A stretch of DNA of 64,000 nt from Streptomyces sp. DH5 (GTDB lineage: Bacteria; Actinomycetota; Actinomycetes; Streptomycetales; Streptomycetaceae). Below are positions 19,274-28,513 of the stretch, in pieces. Position numbers and translations under genes: made by a program. The notes under the pieces were generated by a model. The model saw only the letters and a program-made list of their open reading frames with translations. It was not told the DNA's origin and ran no database searches. The stretch covers positions 332,236-396,235 of the forward strand of contig NZ_JAHWGP010000003.1 in assembly GCF_020873915.1 (NCBI RefSeq). Reading direction: 5' to 3'. Positions within the stretch are counted from its first letter, which is position 1; each line of letters starts with the position of its first letter.

Positions 19274-19309
19274 CGAAGCCCCCGCCCGGTCCGCCGGGCG
19301 GGGGCTTCG
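19274..19309 (+). terminator. terminator of purSQL operon
   Basis: Perfect 16-bp arms (CGAAGCCCCCGCCCGG / CCGGGCGGGGGCTTCG) with a TCCG loop start 18 nt after the purL stop. Confidence 0.85.
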
Positions 19310-19337
19310 TCGTACAGCGGGGACACCGGATCCCCCC

Positions 19338-19373
19338 TTGCGCGAGATTACGTAGTTACGTAATCTCGGATGC
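19338..19373 (+). promoter_or_regulatory. promoter fully overlapped by a 26-bp palindromic operator
   Basis: TTGCGC (19338-19343), a 17-nt spacer and TAATCT (19361-19366) form a sigma-70-type promoter. The -10 ends 7 nt before GTG 19374, so the mRNA is probably leaderless. Arms CGAGATTACGTA (19343-19354) and TACGTAATCTCG (19357-19368), 12 bp each and perfect, cover the whole spacer and -10. This is the classical layout of an autorepressor operator. Confidence 0.75.
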
Positions 19374-19874
19374 GTGGAACTCGAAGAGCGCATGACCGAC
19401 CTGGAGCGCCGTCTCGCCGCACTGGAGGCGGCCGACCGCGCCACCCCCAGCCTCGGTGAGGGTGACTTCTGGGCCCTGGAGGGTCTCAAGCAGCAGCTCG
19501 CCGAGCTGAGGGCCGCCGACGGGGGCGTGCTGTTCACCGGTTCGGTCCGGATGCCGACCGGCGAGCAGTACGCGTGGCAGCACGGCGCGCTCACCGAGGG
19601 GCTGCTGGCCTACGAGTGGCCGGACGCCGCCGAGGCGCTCGCCGCGCTCGGCCATCCGGTGCGCCTGCGGCTGCTGCGCGAGATAGTCGGCGGCCGGCGC
19701 ACCGCGGCCGAACTGGCGGAGCTGGAGGGGATCGGCACGACCGGCCAGATCTACCACCACCTGCGCCAGCTCACCGGCGCCGGCTGGCTGCACACCACGG
19801 GCCGGGGCCGCTACGAGGTACCGCCCGGCAGGGTCGTCCCCCTGCTGGTGACGCTCTCGGCGGCGCGGCCCTGA
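19374..19874 (+). CDS. ArsR-like winged-helix transcriptional regulator
   Basis: The 166-residue protein has a leading coiled-coil (MELEERMTDLERRLAALEAADR) and a C-terminal winged helix (EALAALGHPVRLRLLREIVGGRRTAAELAELEGIGTTGQIYHHLRQLTGAGWL). No metal-binding cysteine motif is present, so it is not a typical metal sensor. GTG 19374 is chosen because a promoter -10 ends 7 nt before it, suggesting a leaderless transcript. ATG 19392 is the alternative start. It probably represses itself and the M23 peptidase gene that follows, through the palindrome over its promoter. The inducer is unknown. Confidence 0.88.
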   Translation: MELEERMTDLERRLAALEAADRATPSLGEGDFWALEGLKQQLAELRAADGGVLFTGSVRMPTGEQYAWQHGALTEGLLAYEWPDAAEALAALGHPVRLRLLREIVGGRRTAAELAELEGIGTTGQIYHHLRQLTGAGWLHTTGRGRYEVPPGRVVPLLVTLSAARP

Positions 19875-19958
19875 CCACCGCCCGCCACTGAGAGCGCGCG
19901 ACGACGCGCGACGACGCGCGAGAACACACGAGGACACGCACGAGGGCACGGGGGAGAC

Positions 19959-20795
19959 ATGTCCGCACGCAAGATCGCCATGACCGCCTTCAGGGGCCTG
20001 CAGCTCGGTTTCATCGCGCTGGTGGCCGCCCACATCGCCTTCGGCTGGGACTACGGCTGGTGGTGGGACCTGCTGCCGCTGGCCCTGGCGTACGCAGTGG
20101 TCATCACGGTGAACAGGTGGGGCGGACCGCCGGACGCCCCGGGTGCCGCCCGTGAGCCCGTCGAGACCGCCCCACCCGTCACCGGCCGCTGGTCCGCGCT
20201 GAACAGCCCCGCCGACCGCACGCCGAGCCACGGCGTCCACGCCTACGGACAGACCTTCGCCATCGACGTCATGGCAGAACCTGAGCCGGGTGCCCGCCCG
20301 GGCCTCACCGTGCTGTGGCCGCTCGCCCGCCGCCCGGCCCGCTTCCCCGCGTTCGGCGCCCCGCTGCACGCCGTGGCCGACGCGCGGGTCGTACGGGCGC
20401 ACGACCGGCAGCGCGACCACCTCAGCCGCACCTCGCTGCCCGCCCTGCTGTACCTGATGCTGGTCGAGGGCTCGGTGCGCGAGATGGGAGGAGTCCACCG
20501 GATCCTCGGCAACCACCTCGTCCTGGACCTCGGTGGCGGCGTCCACGCCGCCTACGCCCACCTGAAGCGCGGCTCCCTCACGGTCCGCGAGGGCGACCGG
20601 GTGCGCGCCGGGGACGTGGTCGCCGCCTGCGGCAACTCCGGCAACTCCAGCGAGCCCCACCTGCACTTCCAGCTGATGGACGGCCCCGACCCGGACACCG
20701 CGCGCGGCATCCCGTTCACCTGGCACGGCATAGGCGTCCCCCGCAACGGCGAAGTGTTCGACTCCCCCGAACCGGCACCGGCCGGCCCCGCATAG
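19959..20795 (+). CDS. membrane-anchored M23 (LytM-like) peptidase
   Basis: The 278-residue protein has two N-terminal hydrophobic segments (about 12-30 and 36-52). A C-terminal M23 domain shows zinc-site motifs HGVHAYGQTFAIDV, HLVLDLGGGVHAAYAHL and HLHFQL. Such enzymes cut peptide cross-links in the cell wall or activate other hydrolases. ATG 19959 follows GGGGGAGAC. The 84-nt gap after the regulator gene holds tandem GCGCGACGAC units. The gene is probably in the same transcript as the upstream repressor. The substrate is not known. Confidence 0.88.
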   Translation: MSARKIAMTAFRGLQLGFIALVAAHIAFGWDYGWWWDLLPLALAYAVVITVNRWGGPPDAPGAAREPVETAPPVTGRWSALNSPADRTPSHGVHAYGQTFAIDVMAEPEPGARPGLTVLWPLARRPARFPAFGAPLHAVADARVVRAHDRQRDHLSRTSLPALLYLMLVEGSVREMGGVHRILGNHLVLDLGGGVHAAYAHLKRGSLTVREGDRVRAGDVVAACGNSGNSSEPHLHFQLMDGPDPDTARGIPFTWHGIGVPRNGEVFDSPEPAPAGPA

Positions 20796-20804
20796 GCTGC
20801 CGCC

Positions 20805-21602
20805 ATGCCACCGGCCAAGAAGCGCACCCGCGCCTACGATCCCGCGAAGACCCGCGCCGCCGTCCTGGCCCAGTTCGGGAACGTACGGGCGGCGGTCCGC
20901 ACGCTCGCCCCGGACCAGCTCGCCCAGCCCACCCGGCTCGGCGACTGGACCGTACGGGAGCTGGTGGCGCACATCGGGACGGCGCTGACGGCCGTGGACC
21001 GGCTGCTCGACGAGCCCGAGCCGACGTGCCAGGACGGGCACCTGCTCGACTGGCCGTCCGCCCTCGCCACCGACGCGGACACCATCGCCTCCACCGCGCG
21101 GCGGCTCGGGGCGGACCACCCCGACCCCGACGCCCACCTCGCCGACGCCGAGCGGCGCTTCACCGCCCGGCTCGACGCCCACCCCGGCAGCCGGCTGCTC
21201 CCCACCAGCGCGGGCGTGCTGCCGCTGGCCGACTACGTCGTCACCCGCGCCGTGGAGCTCGTCGTCCACACCGACGACCTGAACGCCGCCGTTCCCGGCC
21301 TGGACATCCCGTACGACCGGCAGGCCCTCGCCACCTGCGTCCGGCTGCTCGCCGACGTCCTCGCCAGGACGGCACCCGGCGGCTCGACGGAGGTGCGGAT
21401 CCCGCCGTACGCGGTCGTGCAGTGCGTCGAGGGACCCCGTCACACCCGGGGCACCCCGCCGAACGTGGTCGAGACCGACCCGCTGACCTGGATCCGGCTG
21501 GCCGCCGGGCGGACGGACTGGCGGGACGCCGTGGCCCGCGCCGACGTGAGCGCCAGTGGGGAGCGGGCGGACCTCGGGCCGTACCTGCCGCTGCTCGGGT
21601 GA
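20805..21602 (+). CDS. maleylpyruvate isomerase-family (mycothiol-dependent type) / sterol-carrier-like protein
   Basis: The 265-residue cytosolic protein has an N-terminal MDMPI/DinB-like four-helix domain with a conserved block LTQPTRLGDWTVRELVAHIG-like sequence (QPTRLGDWTVRELVAHIGTAL). It continues with RAVELVVHTDDLNAAV and a short C-terminal SCP2-like domain (DPLTWIRLAAGRTDWRDAV). Related enzymes use mycothiol as a cofactor, and many members of the family have no assigned reaction. ATG 20805 lies 9 nt after the peptidase stop, so the two are probably co-transcribed. Confidence 0.83.
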   Translation: MPPAKKRTRAYDPAKTRAAVLAQFGNVRAAVRTLAPDQLAQPTRLGDWTVRELVAHIGTALTAVDRLLDEPEPTCQDGHLLDWPSALATDADTIASTARRLGADHPDPDAHLADAERRFTARLDAHPGSRLLPTSAGVLPLADYVVTRAVELVVHTDDLNAAVPGLDIPYDRQALATCVRLLADVLARTAPGGSTEVRIPPYAVVQCVEGPRHTRGTPPNVVETDPLTWIRLAAGRTDWRDAVARADVSASGERADLGPYLPLLG

Positions 21603-21652
21603 GCCGGCGACGGATAGGGGAACCACCCGCGCACCGCCCCCGTCGAATCGGC

Positions 21653-22438
21653 ATGTACAGGCAGAAGCACCAGCAGCGCATGACCCTGACGGCCGCCGCC
21701 GTGCTCGTCGTCCCGCTCGCGGCCGCCTGTGGCAGTGAGAAGGCGGGCACCGGCAGCACCACCGCCGAGGCCGCGGAACCGGTCACCGGAATCCGCTGGA
21801 CCATCGACAGCGTCACCGTCGACGGCACCACCCACCGCACCCCGGGCGGCGCACACCTCACCCTCGACGAGGACGGCCGGGCCACCGGGAACTACGGATG
21901 CAACCTGTTCAGGGGCCGGGTCTCCTTCGACGGCGACCGGATCCGGCTGGACGACCCGGAGACCACCCTCAAGGCCTGCTCCGAGAAGATCATGGACGTC
22001 GAGAGCCTCGTCTCCCGCGCCCTCGGCGACGGCGGCCTGAAGGCCGAGGCGCACGACGGCCGCCTCACCCTCACCACCGCCTCCGGCGACACCGTACGGC
22101 TGAGCGAGACCAAGGACAGTCCGCTGTACGGCACGAAGTGGACCGTCACCTCGCCCGCCGCCGGCCCGCGCGCCCACCTCACCTTCGACGAGAAGGAGGG
22201 GACCGTCGCCGGAAGCCTCGGCTGCAACCGCGTGAACGCCGATGCCACCGTGCGCGACGGCAGTATCACGCTCGGCGCGCCGGGCATGACCCGGATGGTG
22301 TGCGAAGACTCACTCATGGACGGCGAGAAGGCCTTGACGAAGCTGTTCAACGGAACCGTGAGCTACGGCATCGAGGGCCAGACCCTCACTCTGACCAGCG
22401 AGAACGGCACCAGTGTCCGGGCCGTCGCCCAGCGCTGA
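21653..22438 (+). CDS. lipoprotein with two META (HslJ-like) domains
   Basis: The 261-residue protein has a lipoprotein signal with lipobox LAAAC near residue 25, placing it on the outer face of the membrane. Two tandem META repeats follow (GIRWTIDSVTVDG...GNYGCNLFRGRVSF and GTKWTVTSPAAG...GSLGCNRVNADATV), each with a GCN motif and a later conserved cysteine (KACSEKI, MVCEDSL). META/HslJ proteins are linked to stress resistance or protease inhibition, and the exact role is unknown. ATG 21653 is the first start giving the signal peptide. purF starts 62 nt downstream. Confidence 0.88.
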   Translation: MYRQKHQQRMTLTAAAVLVVPLAAACGSEKAGTGSTTAEAAEPVTGIRWTIDSVTVDGTTHRTPGGAHLTLDEDGRATGNYGCNLFRGRVSFDGDRIRLDDPETTLKACSEKIMDVESLVSRALGDGGLKAEAHDGRLTLTTASGDTVRLSETKDSPLYGTKWTVTSPAAGPRAHLTFDEKEGTVAGSLGCNRVNADATVRDGSITLGAPGMTRMVCEDSLMDGEKALTKLFNGTVSYGIEGQTLTLTSENGTSVRAVAQR

Positions 22439-22500
22439 TCCACCCCGGGGGCCGTATCCCGCATTCGGACCAGCGGTCGACCTCGCCTACACTCGGTGGC

Positions 22501-24027
22501 GTGCCACGTGGTGACGGACGACTCAACCACGACCTGCTCCCCGGCGAGAAGGGCCCCCAGGACGCTTGCGGCGTCTTCGGAGTCTGGGCGCCGGGCGAAG
22601 AGGTCGCCAAGCTCACGTACTTCGGGCTCTACGCCCTCCAGCATCGGGGCCAGGAATCCGCGGGTATCGCGGTCAGCAACGGCTCCCAGATCCTCGTCTT
22701 CAAGGACATGGGCCTGGTCTCCCAGGTCTTCGACGAGACCTCTCTCGGTTCGCTCCAGGGTCATATCGCGGTCGGACACGCCCGCTACTCGACCACCGGC
22801 GCCTCCGTGTGGGAGAACGCCCAGCCGACGTTCCGTGCCACCGCGCACGGCTCCATCGCGCTCGGCCACAACGGCAACCTGGTCAACACCGCCCAGCTCG
22901 CCGAGATGGTCGCCGAGCTCCCCAAGGAGAACGGCCGCGCCCCCAAGGTGGCGGCCACCAACGACACCGACCTGATCACCGCCCTGCTGGCCGGCCAGCG
23001 CGCCGCCGACGGCGAGCCGGTGACCGTGGAGCAGGCCGCACACGCGGTCCTCCCCAAGGTCAGGGGCGCCTTCAGCCTCGTCTTTATGGACGAGAACACC
23101 CTCTACGCGGCCCGCGACCCGCAGGGCATCCGCCCGCTGGTCCTCGGCCGCCTGGAGCGTGGCTGGGTCGTCGCCTCCGAGTCCGCCGCCCTCGACATCT
23201 GCGGCGCCAGCTTCGTGCGCGAGATCGAGCCCGGCGAGTTCGTCGCCATCGACCAGAACGGACTGCGCACCTCCCGGTTCGCGGAAGCGAAGCCCAAGGG
23301 CTGTGTCTTCGAGTACGTGTACCTGGCCCGCCCGGACACCGACATCGCCGGCCGGAACGTGTACCTCTCGCGCGTCGAGATGGGCCGCAAGCTCGCGAAG
23401 GAAGCCCCGGTCGAGGCCGACCTCGTCATAGCGACCCCGGAATCCGGCACCCCCGCCGCCATCGGCTACGCGGAGGCCTCCGGCATCCCCTTCGGCGCCG
23501 GCCTGGTCAAGAACGCGTACGTCGGACGCACCTTCATCCAGCCGTCCCAGACGATCCGCCAGCTCGGCATCCGTCTGAAGCTGAACCCGCTCAAGGAAGT
23601 CATCAAGGGCAAGCGCCTGGTGGTGGTCGACGACTCCATCGTCCGCGGCAACACCCAGCGCGCCCTGGTCCGCATGCTCCGCGAGGCGGGCGCCGCCGAG
23701 ATCCACATCCGGATCTCCTCGCCCCCCGTGAAGTGGCCCTGCTTCTTCGGCATCGACTTCGCCACCCGCGCCGAGCTCATCGCCAACGGCATGACCATCG
23801 ACGAGATCGGCACCTCGCTCGGAGCCGACTCCCTGTCGTACATCTCCATAGACGGCATGATCGAGGCGACCACCATCGCCAAGCCGAACCTGTGCCGCGC
23901 CTGCTTCGACGGCGAGTACCCGATGGAGCTGCCCGACCCCGAGCTCCTCGGCAAGCAGCTTCTGGAGACCGAACTGGCCGCCGGCACCGCCGCCCCGGCC
24001 TCGGTCGACGCGATCCGCCGCCCGTAA
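22501..24027 (+). CDS. purF: amidophosphoribosyltransferase
   Basis: This enzyme catalyses the first committed step of purine synthesis, from PRPP and glutamine to phosphoribosylamine. The 508-residue precursor carries a propeptide ending at Asp-Ala before nucleophile Cys23 (DACGVFG). This is the Bacillus-type, iron-sulphur PurF. Candidate cluster cysteines are in GCVFEYVYLARPD, VKWPCFFGID and NLCRACFDGEYPMEL. The PRPP loop is VVVDDSIVRGNTQRAL. GTG 22501 gives the propeptide-bearing N-terminus. purM follows 33 nt later, so they form a likely two-gene operon. Confidence 0.97.
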   Translation: MPRGDGRLNHDLLPGEKGPQDACGVFGVWAPGEEVAKLTYFGLYALQHRGQESAGIAVSNGSQILVFKDMGLVSQVFDETSLGSLQGHIAVGHARYSTTGASVWENAQPTFRATAHGSIALGHNGNLVNTAQLAEMVAELPKENGRAPKVAATNDTDLITALLAGQRAADGEPVTVEQAAHAVLPKVRGAFSLVFMDENTLYAARDPQGIRPLVLGRLERGWVVASESAALDICGASFVREIEPGEFVAIDQNGLRTSRFAEAKPKGCVFEYVYLARPDTDIAGRNVYLSRVEMGRKLAKEAPVEADLVIATPESGTPAAIGYAEASGIPFGAGLVKNAYVGRTFIQPSQTIRQLGIRLKLNPLKEVIKGKRLVVVDDSIVRGNTQRALVRMLREAGAAEIHIRISSPPVKWPCFFGIDFATRAELIANGMTIDEIGTSLGADSLSYISIDGMIEATTIAKPNLCRACFDGEYPMELPDPELLGKQLLETELAAGTAAPASVDAIRRP

Positions 24028-24060
24028 GCCCTGACGGACGACACGAAAGCTCTCACAGTC

Positions 24061-25128
24061 ATGTCCCAGAACACTGGTGCCAGCTACGCAGCGGCGGGCG
24101 TCGACATCGAAGCGGGCGACCGCGCCGTCGAGCTGATGAAGGAATGGGTGAAGAAGACCCGGCGGCCCGAGGTCCTCGGCGGCCTCGGCGGATTCGCCGG
24201 CCTCTTCGACGCCTCCGCCCTGAAGAACTACGAGCGGCCCCTGCTCGCCTCCGCCACGGACGGCGTCGGGACCAAGGTGGACATCGCGCGGCAGATGGGC
24301 GTCTACGACTCCATCGGCCACGACCTGGTCGCCATGGTCATGGACGACATCGTGGTGTGCGGCGCCGAGCCGCTCTTCATGACCGACTACATCTGCGTCG
24401 GCAAGGTCCACCCCGAGCGGGTCGCCGCCATCGTCAAGGGCATCGCCGAAGGCTGTGTGCTGGCCGGCTGCGCCCTGGTCGGCGGTGAGACGGCCGAACA
24501 CCCCGGACTGCTGGGGCCGGACGACTTCGACGTCGCCGGCGCCGGTACGGGCGTCGTGGAGGCCGACCGGCTGCTCGGCCCCGACCGTATCCGTGCGGGT
24601 GACGCGGTCATCGCCATGGCGGCCTCGGGTCTGCACTCCAACGGCTACTCGCTCGTCCGGCACGTGCTGCTGGACCGCGCGGGGCTCGCCCTGGACGCCC
24701 GGATCGACGAGCTGGGCCGCTCCCTCGGCGAGGAGCTGCTGGAGCCCACCAAGATCTACTCGCTGGACTGTCTGGCGCTGATGCGCACCACCGAGGTGCA
24801 CGCGTTCAGCCACGTCACCGGTGGCGGGCTAGCGGCCAACCTGGCCCGTGTGATCCCCGACGCGCTGCACGCGACGGTGGACCGCTCCACGTGGACGCCC
24901 GCCCCGGTGTTCGACCTCGTCGGACGGACCGGCTCGGTCGAGCGGCTGGAGCTGGAGAAGACCCTGAACATGGGTGTCGGCATGATCGCGATCGTGCCGC
25001 AGGAGTCGGTCGACGTGGCGCTCACCACGCTGGCCGACCGCGGCGTGGACGCCTGGGTGGCCGGTGAGATCACCGACCGCGGCGAGCACGGCACGGGTGC
25101 GGCACTCGTCGGTGACTACGCGAACTGA
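24061..25128 (+). CDS. purM: phosphoribosylformylglycinamidine cyclo-ligase
   Basis: AIR synthetase closes the imidazole ring of FGAM with ATP. The 355-residue protein shows the family blocks LLASATDGVGTKVDIA, DLVAMVMDDIVVCGAEPLFMTDYI, LVGGETAEHPG, SGLHSNGYSLVRHVL and HVTGGGLAANLARV. It is related in fold to PurL. It follows purF closely on the same strand, and a hairpin lies just after the stop. Confidence 0.98.
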   Translation: MSQNTGASYAAAGVDIEAGDRAVELMKEWVKKTRRPEVLGGLGGFAGLFDASALKNYERPLLASATDGVGTKVDIARQMGVYDSIGHDLVAMVMDDIVVCGAEPLFMTDYICVGKVHPERVAAIVKGIAEGCVLAGCALVGGETAEHPGLLGPDDFDVAGAGTGVVEADRLLGPDRIRAGDAVIAMAASGLHSNGYSLVRHVLLDRAGLALDARIDELGRSLGEELLEPTKIYSLDCLALMRTTEVHAFSHVTGGGLAANLARVIPDALHATVDRSTWTPAPVFDLVGRTGSVERLELEKTLNMGVGMIAIVPQESVDVALTTLADRGVDAWVAGEITDRGEHGTGAALVGDYAN

Positions 25129-25136
25129 GCACGAGG

Positions 25137-25169
25137 ACGCTGCCCGCGCGGTGACCGGGCGGGCAGCGT
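25137..25169 (+). terminator. terminator of purF-purM
   Basis: Arms ACGCTGCCCGC / GCGGGCAGCGT (11 bp, perfect) with an 11-nt loop begin 9 nt after purM. Confidence 0.75.
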
Positions 25170-25260
25170 TCCGGGTGATGCGTGCGGCCCGGTCGTCCCG
25201 GGCAACACTGAACCCGGTCGGTGACCGAGGTCACCCACCGGGCTCGTGCTCAGCGCAGGG

Positions 25261-25506
25261 TCAAGCGCCGCGACGTTGAGAGGACGGGCCGTCCTCGTCC
25301 TCGTCGTCGTCCTCATAGAGGTCGGCGTACCGTGCGTACAGGTCGTCGTCTTGCTCATCGTCCTCGAAACGCTCACCGTTCGGTGGCTGATTCGACGGCG
25401 ATGCACCCAGCTCCTCAGCCAGGCGTGAGAGGTCAGTCCCACCGCTGTTGTACTTCAGCTGGCGGGCGACCTTCGTCTGCTTGGCCTTGGCCCGGCCGCG
25501 CCCCAT
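25261..25506 (-). CDS. DUF3073 family protein
   Basis: The small 81-residue protein has a basic N-terminus (MGRGRAKAKQTKVARQLKYNSGGTDLSRLAEELG) and a highly acidic tail. This is the actinobacterial DUF3073 signature. No enzymatic motif or membrane segment is seen. The charge split suggests nucleic-acid or ribosome association, but the function is not established. It is a single gene between purM (convergent) and vdh. The 276-nt region 25507-25782 upstream holds its promoter and no other gene that I can support. Confidence 0.92.
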   Translation of the reverse strand: MGRGRAKAKQTKVARQLKYNSGGTDLSRLAEELGASPSNQPPNGERFEDDEQDDDLYARYADLYEDDDEDEDGPSSQRRGA

Positions 25507-25782
25507 GGCTCGACCCCCTCAACGACGGGGCTCGACGGCCCCAGAGTCTTGACACGCGTTCATGGTCCGGAACGGGCTCTCCGTGGAGAGACCGGTCCGT
25601 AGGGCTCCCACGGTACCTGAGCCTGCGGCCATACGGTACGTCGCCCGCGTGACGTGGCCCTCCCCAGGGCCGTCGAAGCGCCCTGTCCTCGCTGGTCAGA
25701 CGCGATTTTCACCACTTATCGGCGGTCGACCCGCCGGGAGAAGTGAGAGTTCTCTCCAAGTGCCCCCCGGCGGGTACCGCTC

Positions 25783-25825
25783 ACGCGTACGAGGGCGGCC
25801 CGGTGCGGGCCGCCCTCGTACGCGT
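25783..25825 (-). terminator. 20-bp-arm terminator touching the vdh stop codon
   Basis: The arms at 25783-25802 and 25806-25825 are perfectly complementary over 20 bp with a 3-nt loop. The proximal arm shares a base with the vdh stop codon. Confidence 0.8.
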
Positions 25826-26913
25826 CAACGGGTCCGGCGCGCCTCCGCCATCCGCTGTTCGGCGATCCGGTCGGCCGCGGCGGCCGGCGGAATCCCGTCC
25901 TCCTTCGCACGTGCGAATATGGCGAGCGTGGTGTCGAAGATCTTCGACGCCTTCGCCTTGCACCGGTCGAAGTCGAAGCCGTGCAGCTCGTCGGCGACCT
26001 GGATCACACCTCCGGCGTTCACCACGTAGTCCGGCGCGTAGAGGATCCCCCGGTCGGCGAGGTCCTTCTCCACGCCCGCGTGGGCGAGCTGGTTGTTGGC
26101 GGCGCCGCAGACGACCCTGGCGGTCAGCACCGGCACGCTGTCGTCGTTCAGCGCGCCGCCGAGCGCGCACGGTGCGTAGATGTCCAGGCCCTCGGTGCGG
26201 ATCAGCGCCTCGGTGTCGGCGACGGCCGACACGCCCTCGGGGTGCCGGTCGAGGATGCGCCGCACGGCGTCCTCGCGCACGTCGGTGATCACGACCTCGG
26301 CGCCCTCGGCGCGCAGGTGCTCCACCAGGTGGTGGCCGACCTTGCCGACGCCCGCGACGCCGACCTTGCGGTCGCGCAGCGAGGGGTCGCCCCACAGATG
26401 CTGGGCGGCGGCCCGCATGCCCTGGTAGACGCCGTAGGAGGTGAGTACGGAGGAGTCGCCGGCGCCGCCGTTCTCGGGGGAGCGGCCGGTGGTCCAGCGG
26501 CACTCGCGGGCCACGACGTCCATGTCGGCGACGTAGGTGCCGACGTCGCAGGCGGTGACGTACCGGCCGCCGAGCGAGGCGACGAACCGGCCGTAGGCCA
26601 GCAGCAGCTCCTCGCTCTTGATCTGCTCCGGGTCGCCGATGATCACGGCCTTGCCACCGCCGTGGTCGAGACCGGCCATGGCGTTCTTGTACGACATCCC
26701 GCGCGCGAGGTTCAGCGCGTCGGCGACCGCCTCCTCCTCGGAGGCGTACGGGTAGAAGCGCGTACCACCGAGGGCGGGTCCCAGGGCGGTGGAGTGGAGG
26801 GCGATGACGGCCTTGAGGCCACTGGCGCGGTCCTGACAGAGCACGACTTGCTCGTGGCCCCCCTGGTCCGAACGGAACAGGGTGTGCAGGACGCCGTCAG
26901 ATACGTCGGTCAC
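25825..26913 (-). CDS. vdh: valine (Leu/Phe/Val-type) dehydrogenase
   Basis: The NAD-dependent enzyme deaminates branched-chain amino acids, mainly valine, to 2-oxo acids, and feeds acyl-CoA precursors for polyketides. The protein has 362 residues, as expected. The catalytic lysine pair is Lys76 (SYKNA) and Lys88 (GGGKAV), with GLDHGGGK typical of the family. The Rossmann motif [17 protein letters not shown] is near 180. GTG 26913 is preferred because AGGAG lies 8 nt upstream, and upstream starts give non-family sequence. It is monocistronic with a strong terminator at its stop, and is divergent from the gene at 27132. Confidence 0.95.
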   Translation of the reverse strand: MTDVSDGVLHTLFRSDQGGHEQVVLCQDRASGLKAVIALHSTALGPALGGTRFYPYASEEEAVADALNLARGMSYKNAMAGLDHGGGKAVIIGDPEQIKSEELLLAYGRFVASLGGRYVTACDVGTYVADMDVVARECRWTTGRSPENGGAGDSSVLTSYGVYQGMRAAAQHLWGDPSLRDRKVGVAGVGKVGHHLVEHLRAEGAEVVITDVREDAVRRILDRHPEGVSAVADTEALIRTEGLDIYAPCALGGALNDDSVPVLTARVVCGAANNQLAHAGVEKDLADRGILYAPDYVVNAGGVIQVADELHGFDFDRCKAKASKIFDTTLAIFARAKEDGIPPAAAADRIAEQRMAEARRTR

Positions 26914-27131
26914 TGTGGTGACTCCTGAGTAAGAAGCGGCGGGTGGGGTCGGCTCCCGTGAAGGTGGCGGGGGCTGTGGCACGAGAGTAGATCCTTCCGC
27001 GCCCGACGGCGGCACCGTGTTCCAGATCACCTCCGTCCGGAGTACCGGGTGCGGCGGTTTGCCGGGTTTCCCACCCGTCCGGGCGGGGCCCCGGCAGGTT
27101 TTCACGGCGGTCGGCGGGGGAGGGAGCAGGC

Positions 27132-27974
27132 GTGCCCAAGGTGTCCTCGGTGATCGTCCCCTACGCGACGTACCTGCGCGTGTACGAACCGCTGGCCGCC
27201 TTCCCCGAGCCGGAACGCGGTCACTGGGCCCGTTACGCCCGCCGCCCCGACCGTCCGTCCTGCCAGGACGAACTGCGCCGGTCGCTGGCGGACCTGGCGC
27301 CCACCCCGCCGGTGCCGGTGCCGGTGCACGAGAGCGACGACGCGTTCGTCGTGGAGGCGGACGGCGTGGTCTGCGTCTGTCCCTGGCGCACCCGGCTGCG
27401 CGGCTGGCAGGCCCTGGGCGGGCTCGCCGAGGACTTCCCGCCGCCGGTCCTGGACGCCCTGCTCCCTCCGGTCGTACGGCACCAGGCGGCCCGGGACTAC
27501 GAACGCTGGCTGTCCGGCCACCCAGACGCCCGGCCCTGGATCCGCACGGCGACCTGGCACGTCCCGATCAACTGGTTCGTGCTGTTCGGGGACGAGGAGC
27601 GGGAGTACGACGAGGGCTCCGCGGGGGAGGCGCCCGTCCTGCGCTACCGCACCCCCATGGTCCAGGCCCGCCGGCGGGTGGCGCGCGGGCTTCGCGCGCT
27701 GCGGGACGCCATGGAGGAGAGCCTGCTGATCGACGGGCTCGTGGACGTCGGACGCTGGCTGGAGGAGTTCCACCCGCGCTCGCTGGTCGAGCTGGACTAC
27801 GGCGGACTGGTGCACGCCCTGCCGGCCGGCTCGCTGGAGGGCGACCACTCGGCGGCGGACGTGGCCGAGGGGATCGGGGCGCTGCGGCGCGGCGACGAGG
27901 AGGCTGCCGGGGCGGCCTACGGGCGTCTCGTGGAGCGCTGGCGGGCGGTGCGCGACCTGCGTTCGGCGAACTGA
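27132..27974 (+). CDS. conserved hypothetical protein of actinomycetes
   Basis: The 280-residue soluble protein begins [36 protein letters not shown]. It has conserved-looking blocks [55 protein letters not shown] and [17 protein letters not shown] recognise no catalytic motif, signal peptide or membrane helix. GTG 27132 has GGAGGGAG 7-8 nt upstream. The same neighbour is found between vdh and bldC in other Streptomyces, so the gene looks ancestral rather than acquired. Its function is unknown. Confidence 0.85.
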   Translation: MPKVSSVIVPYATYLRVYEPLAAFPEPERGHWARYARRPDRPSCQDELRRSLADLAPTPPVPVPVHESDDAFVVEADGVVCVCPWRTRLRGWQALGGLAEDFPPPVLDALLPPVVRHQAARDYERWLSGHPDARPWIRTATWHVPINWFVLFGDEEREYDEGSAGEAPVLRYRTPMVQARRRVARGLRALRDAMEESLLIDGLVDVGRWLEEFHPRSLVELDYGGLVHALPAGSLEGDHSAADVAEGIGALRRGDEEAAGAAYGRLVERWRAVRDLRSAN

Positions 27975-28513
27975 CGTTTGACCAAACGCCCTTCTTGGGG
28001 TTTTGTCTTCGCCCTGGGGATCCTGAGATTCCGTCAGCGCGAGCCCGGCAAGGGGCGTAGCTGCCGATCCGGGCGTATGTCCCAAGCGTGTCAAGCGTGA
28101 TGGACCGCACTTACGCGGCCCTTGCGCCCCTTGCCCACCCTCATGCCAAAATAGGACAAGGAGTCCGGGGAGGGCTCCTCCGTCCTACTGTGCTCGACTA
28201 TGGGCGGAATCTCAGCATTACTCGCTTTGGGGGGTCGTGGTGACTCCTGATCGCTGCTGTGACTGATCGTCACAGTGACGTGACTGTCCGCTATGGCATG
28301 GTCCATCGGCTTCCGCGGCTGATGAACACCTGGGAGGGCAATTCCATCGGTTTGGCCGACGTGGCTGGACAGATGGTGTAGTTGTAGTGCCGAGGACAAG
28401 CCGTTCGTCCTATAACCGACTCGACTCGCGTCCGCCATTTCGGGCAACGCGGGTCAAGGTGCAGAATTTAAGGAAAGAACCGAGAAGGTTCGGTTCTCCC
28501 GAGGAGGCCGCTC
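27975..28513 (+). promoter_or_regulatory. long upstream region of bldC
   Basis: These 539 nt hold no supportable gene. Visible signals are the palindrome TGTGAC-TGATC-GTCACA (28258-28274), a -10-like TATAAC (28411-28416), and a hairpin AGAACCGA/TCGGTTCT (28476-28497) ending 3 nt before the ribosome site GAGGAGG (28501-28507). The length and the structured leader suggest complex control of bldC. No promoter has been proven from sequence alone. Confidence 0.55.

Noticed and set aside
28258-28274. Canonical Crp site upstream of bldC
   Set aside because: The palindrome TGTGAC-TGATC-GTCACA has one base too many between the half-sites for the Crp consensus, so it is listed only as a palindrome.
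28091-28447. 118-residue minus-strand open frame upstream of bldC
   Set aside because: It lacks a ribosome site and normal GC3 bias, and it resembles no family. It lies in a known type of long bldC leader, so it was treated as non-coding.
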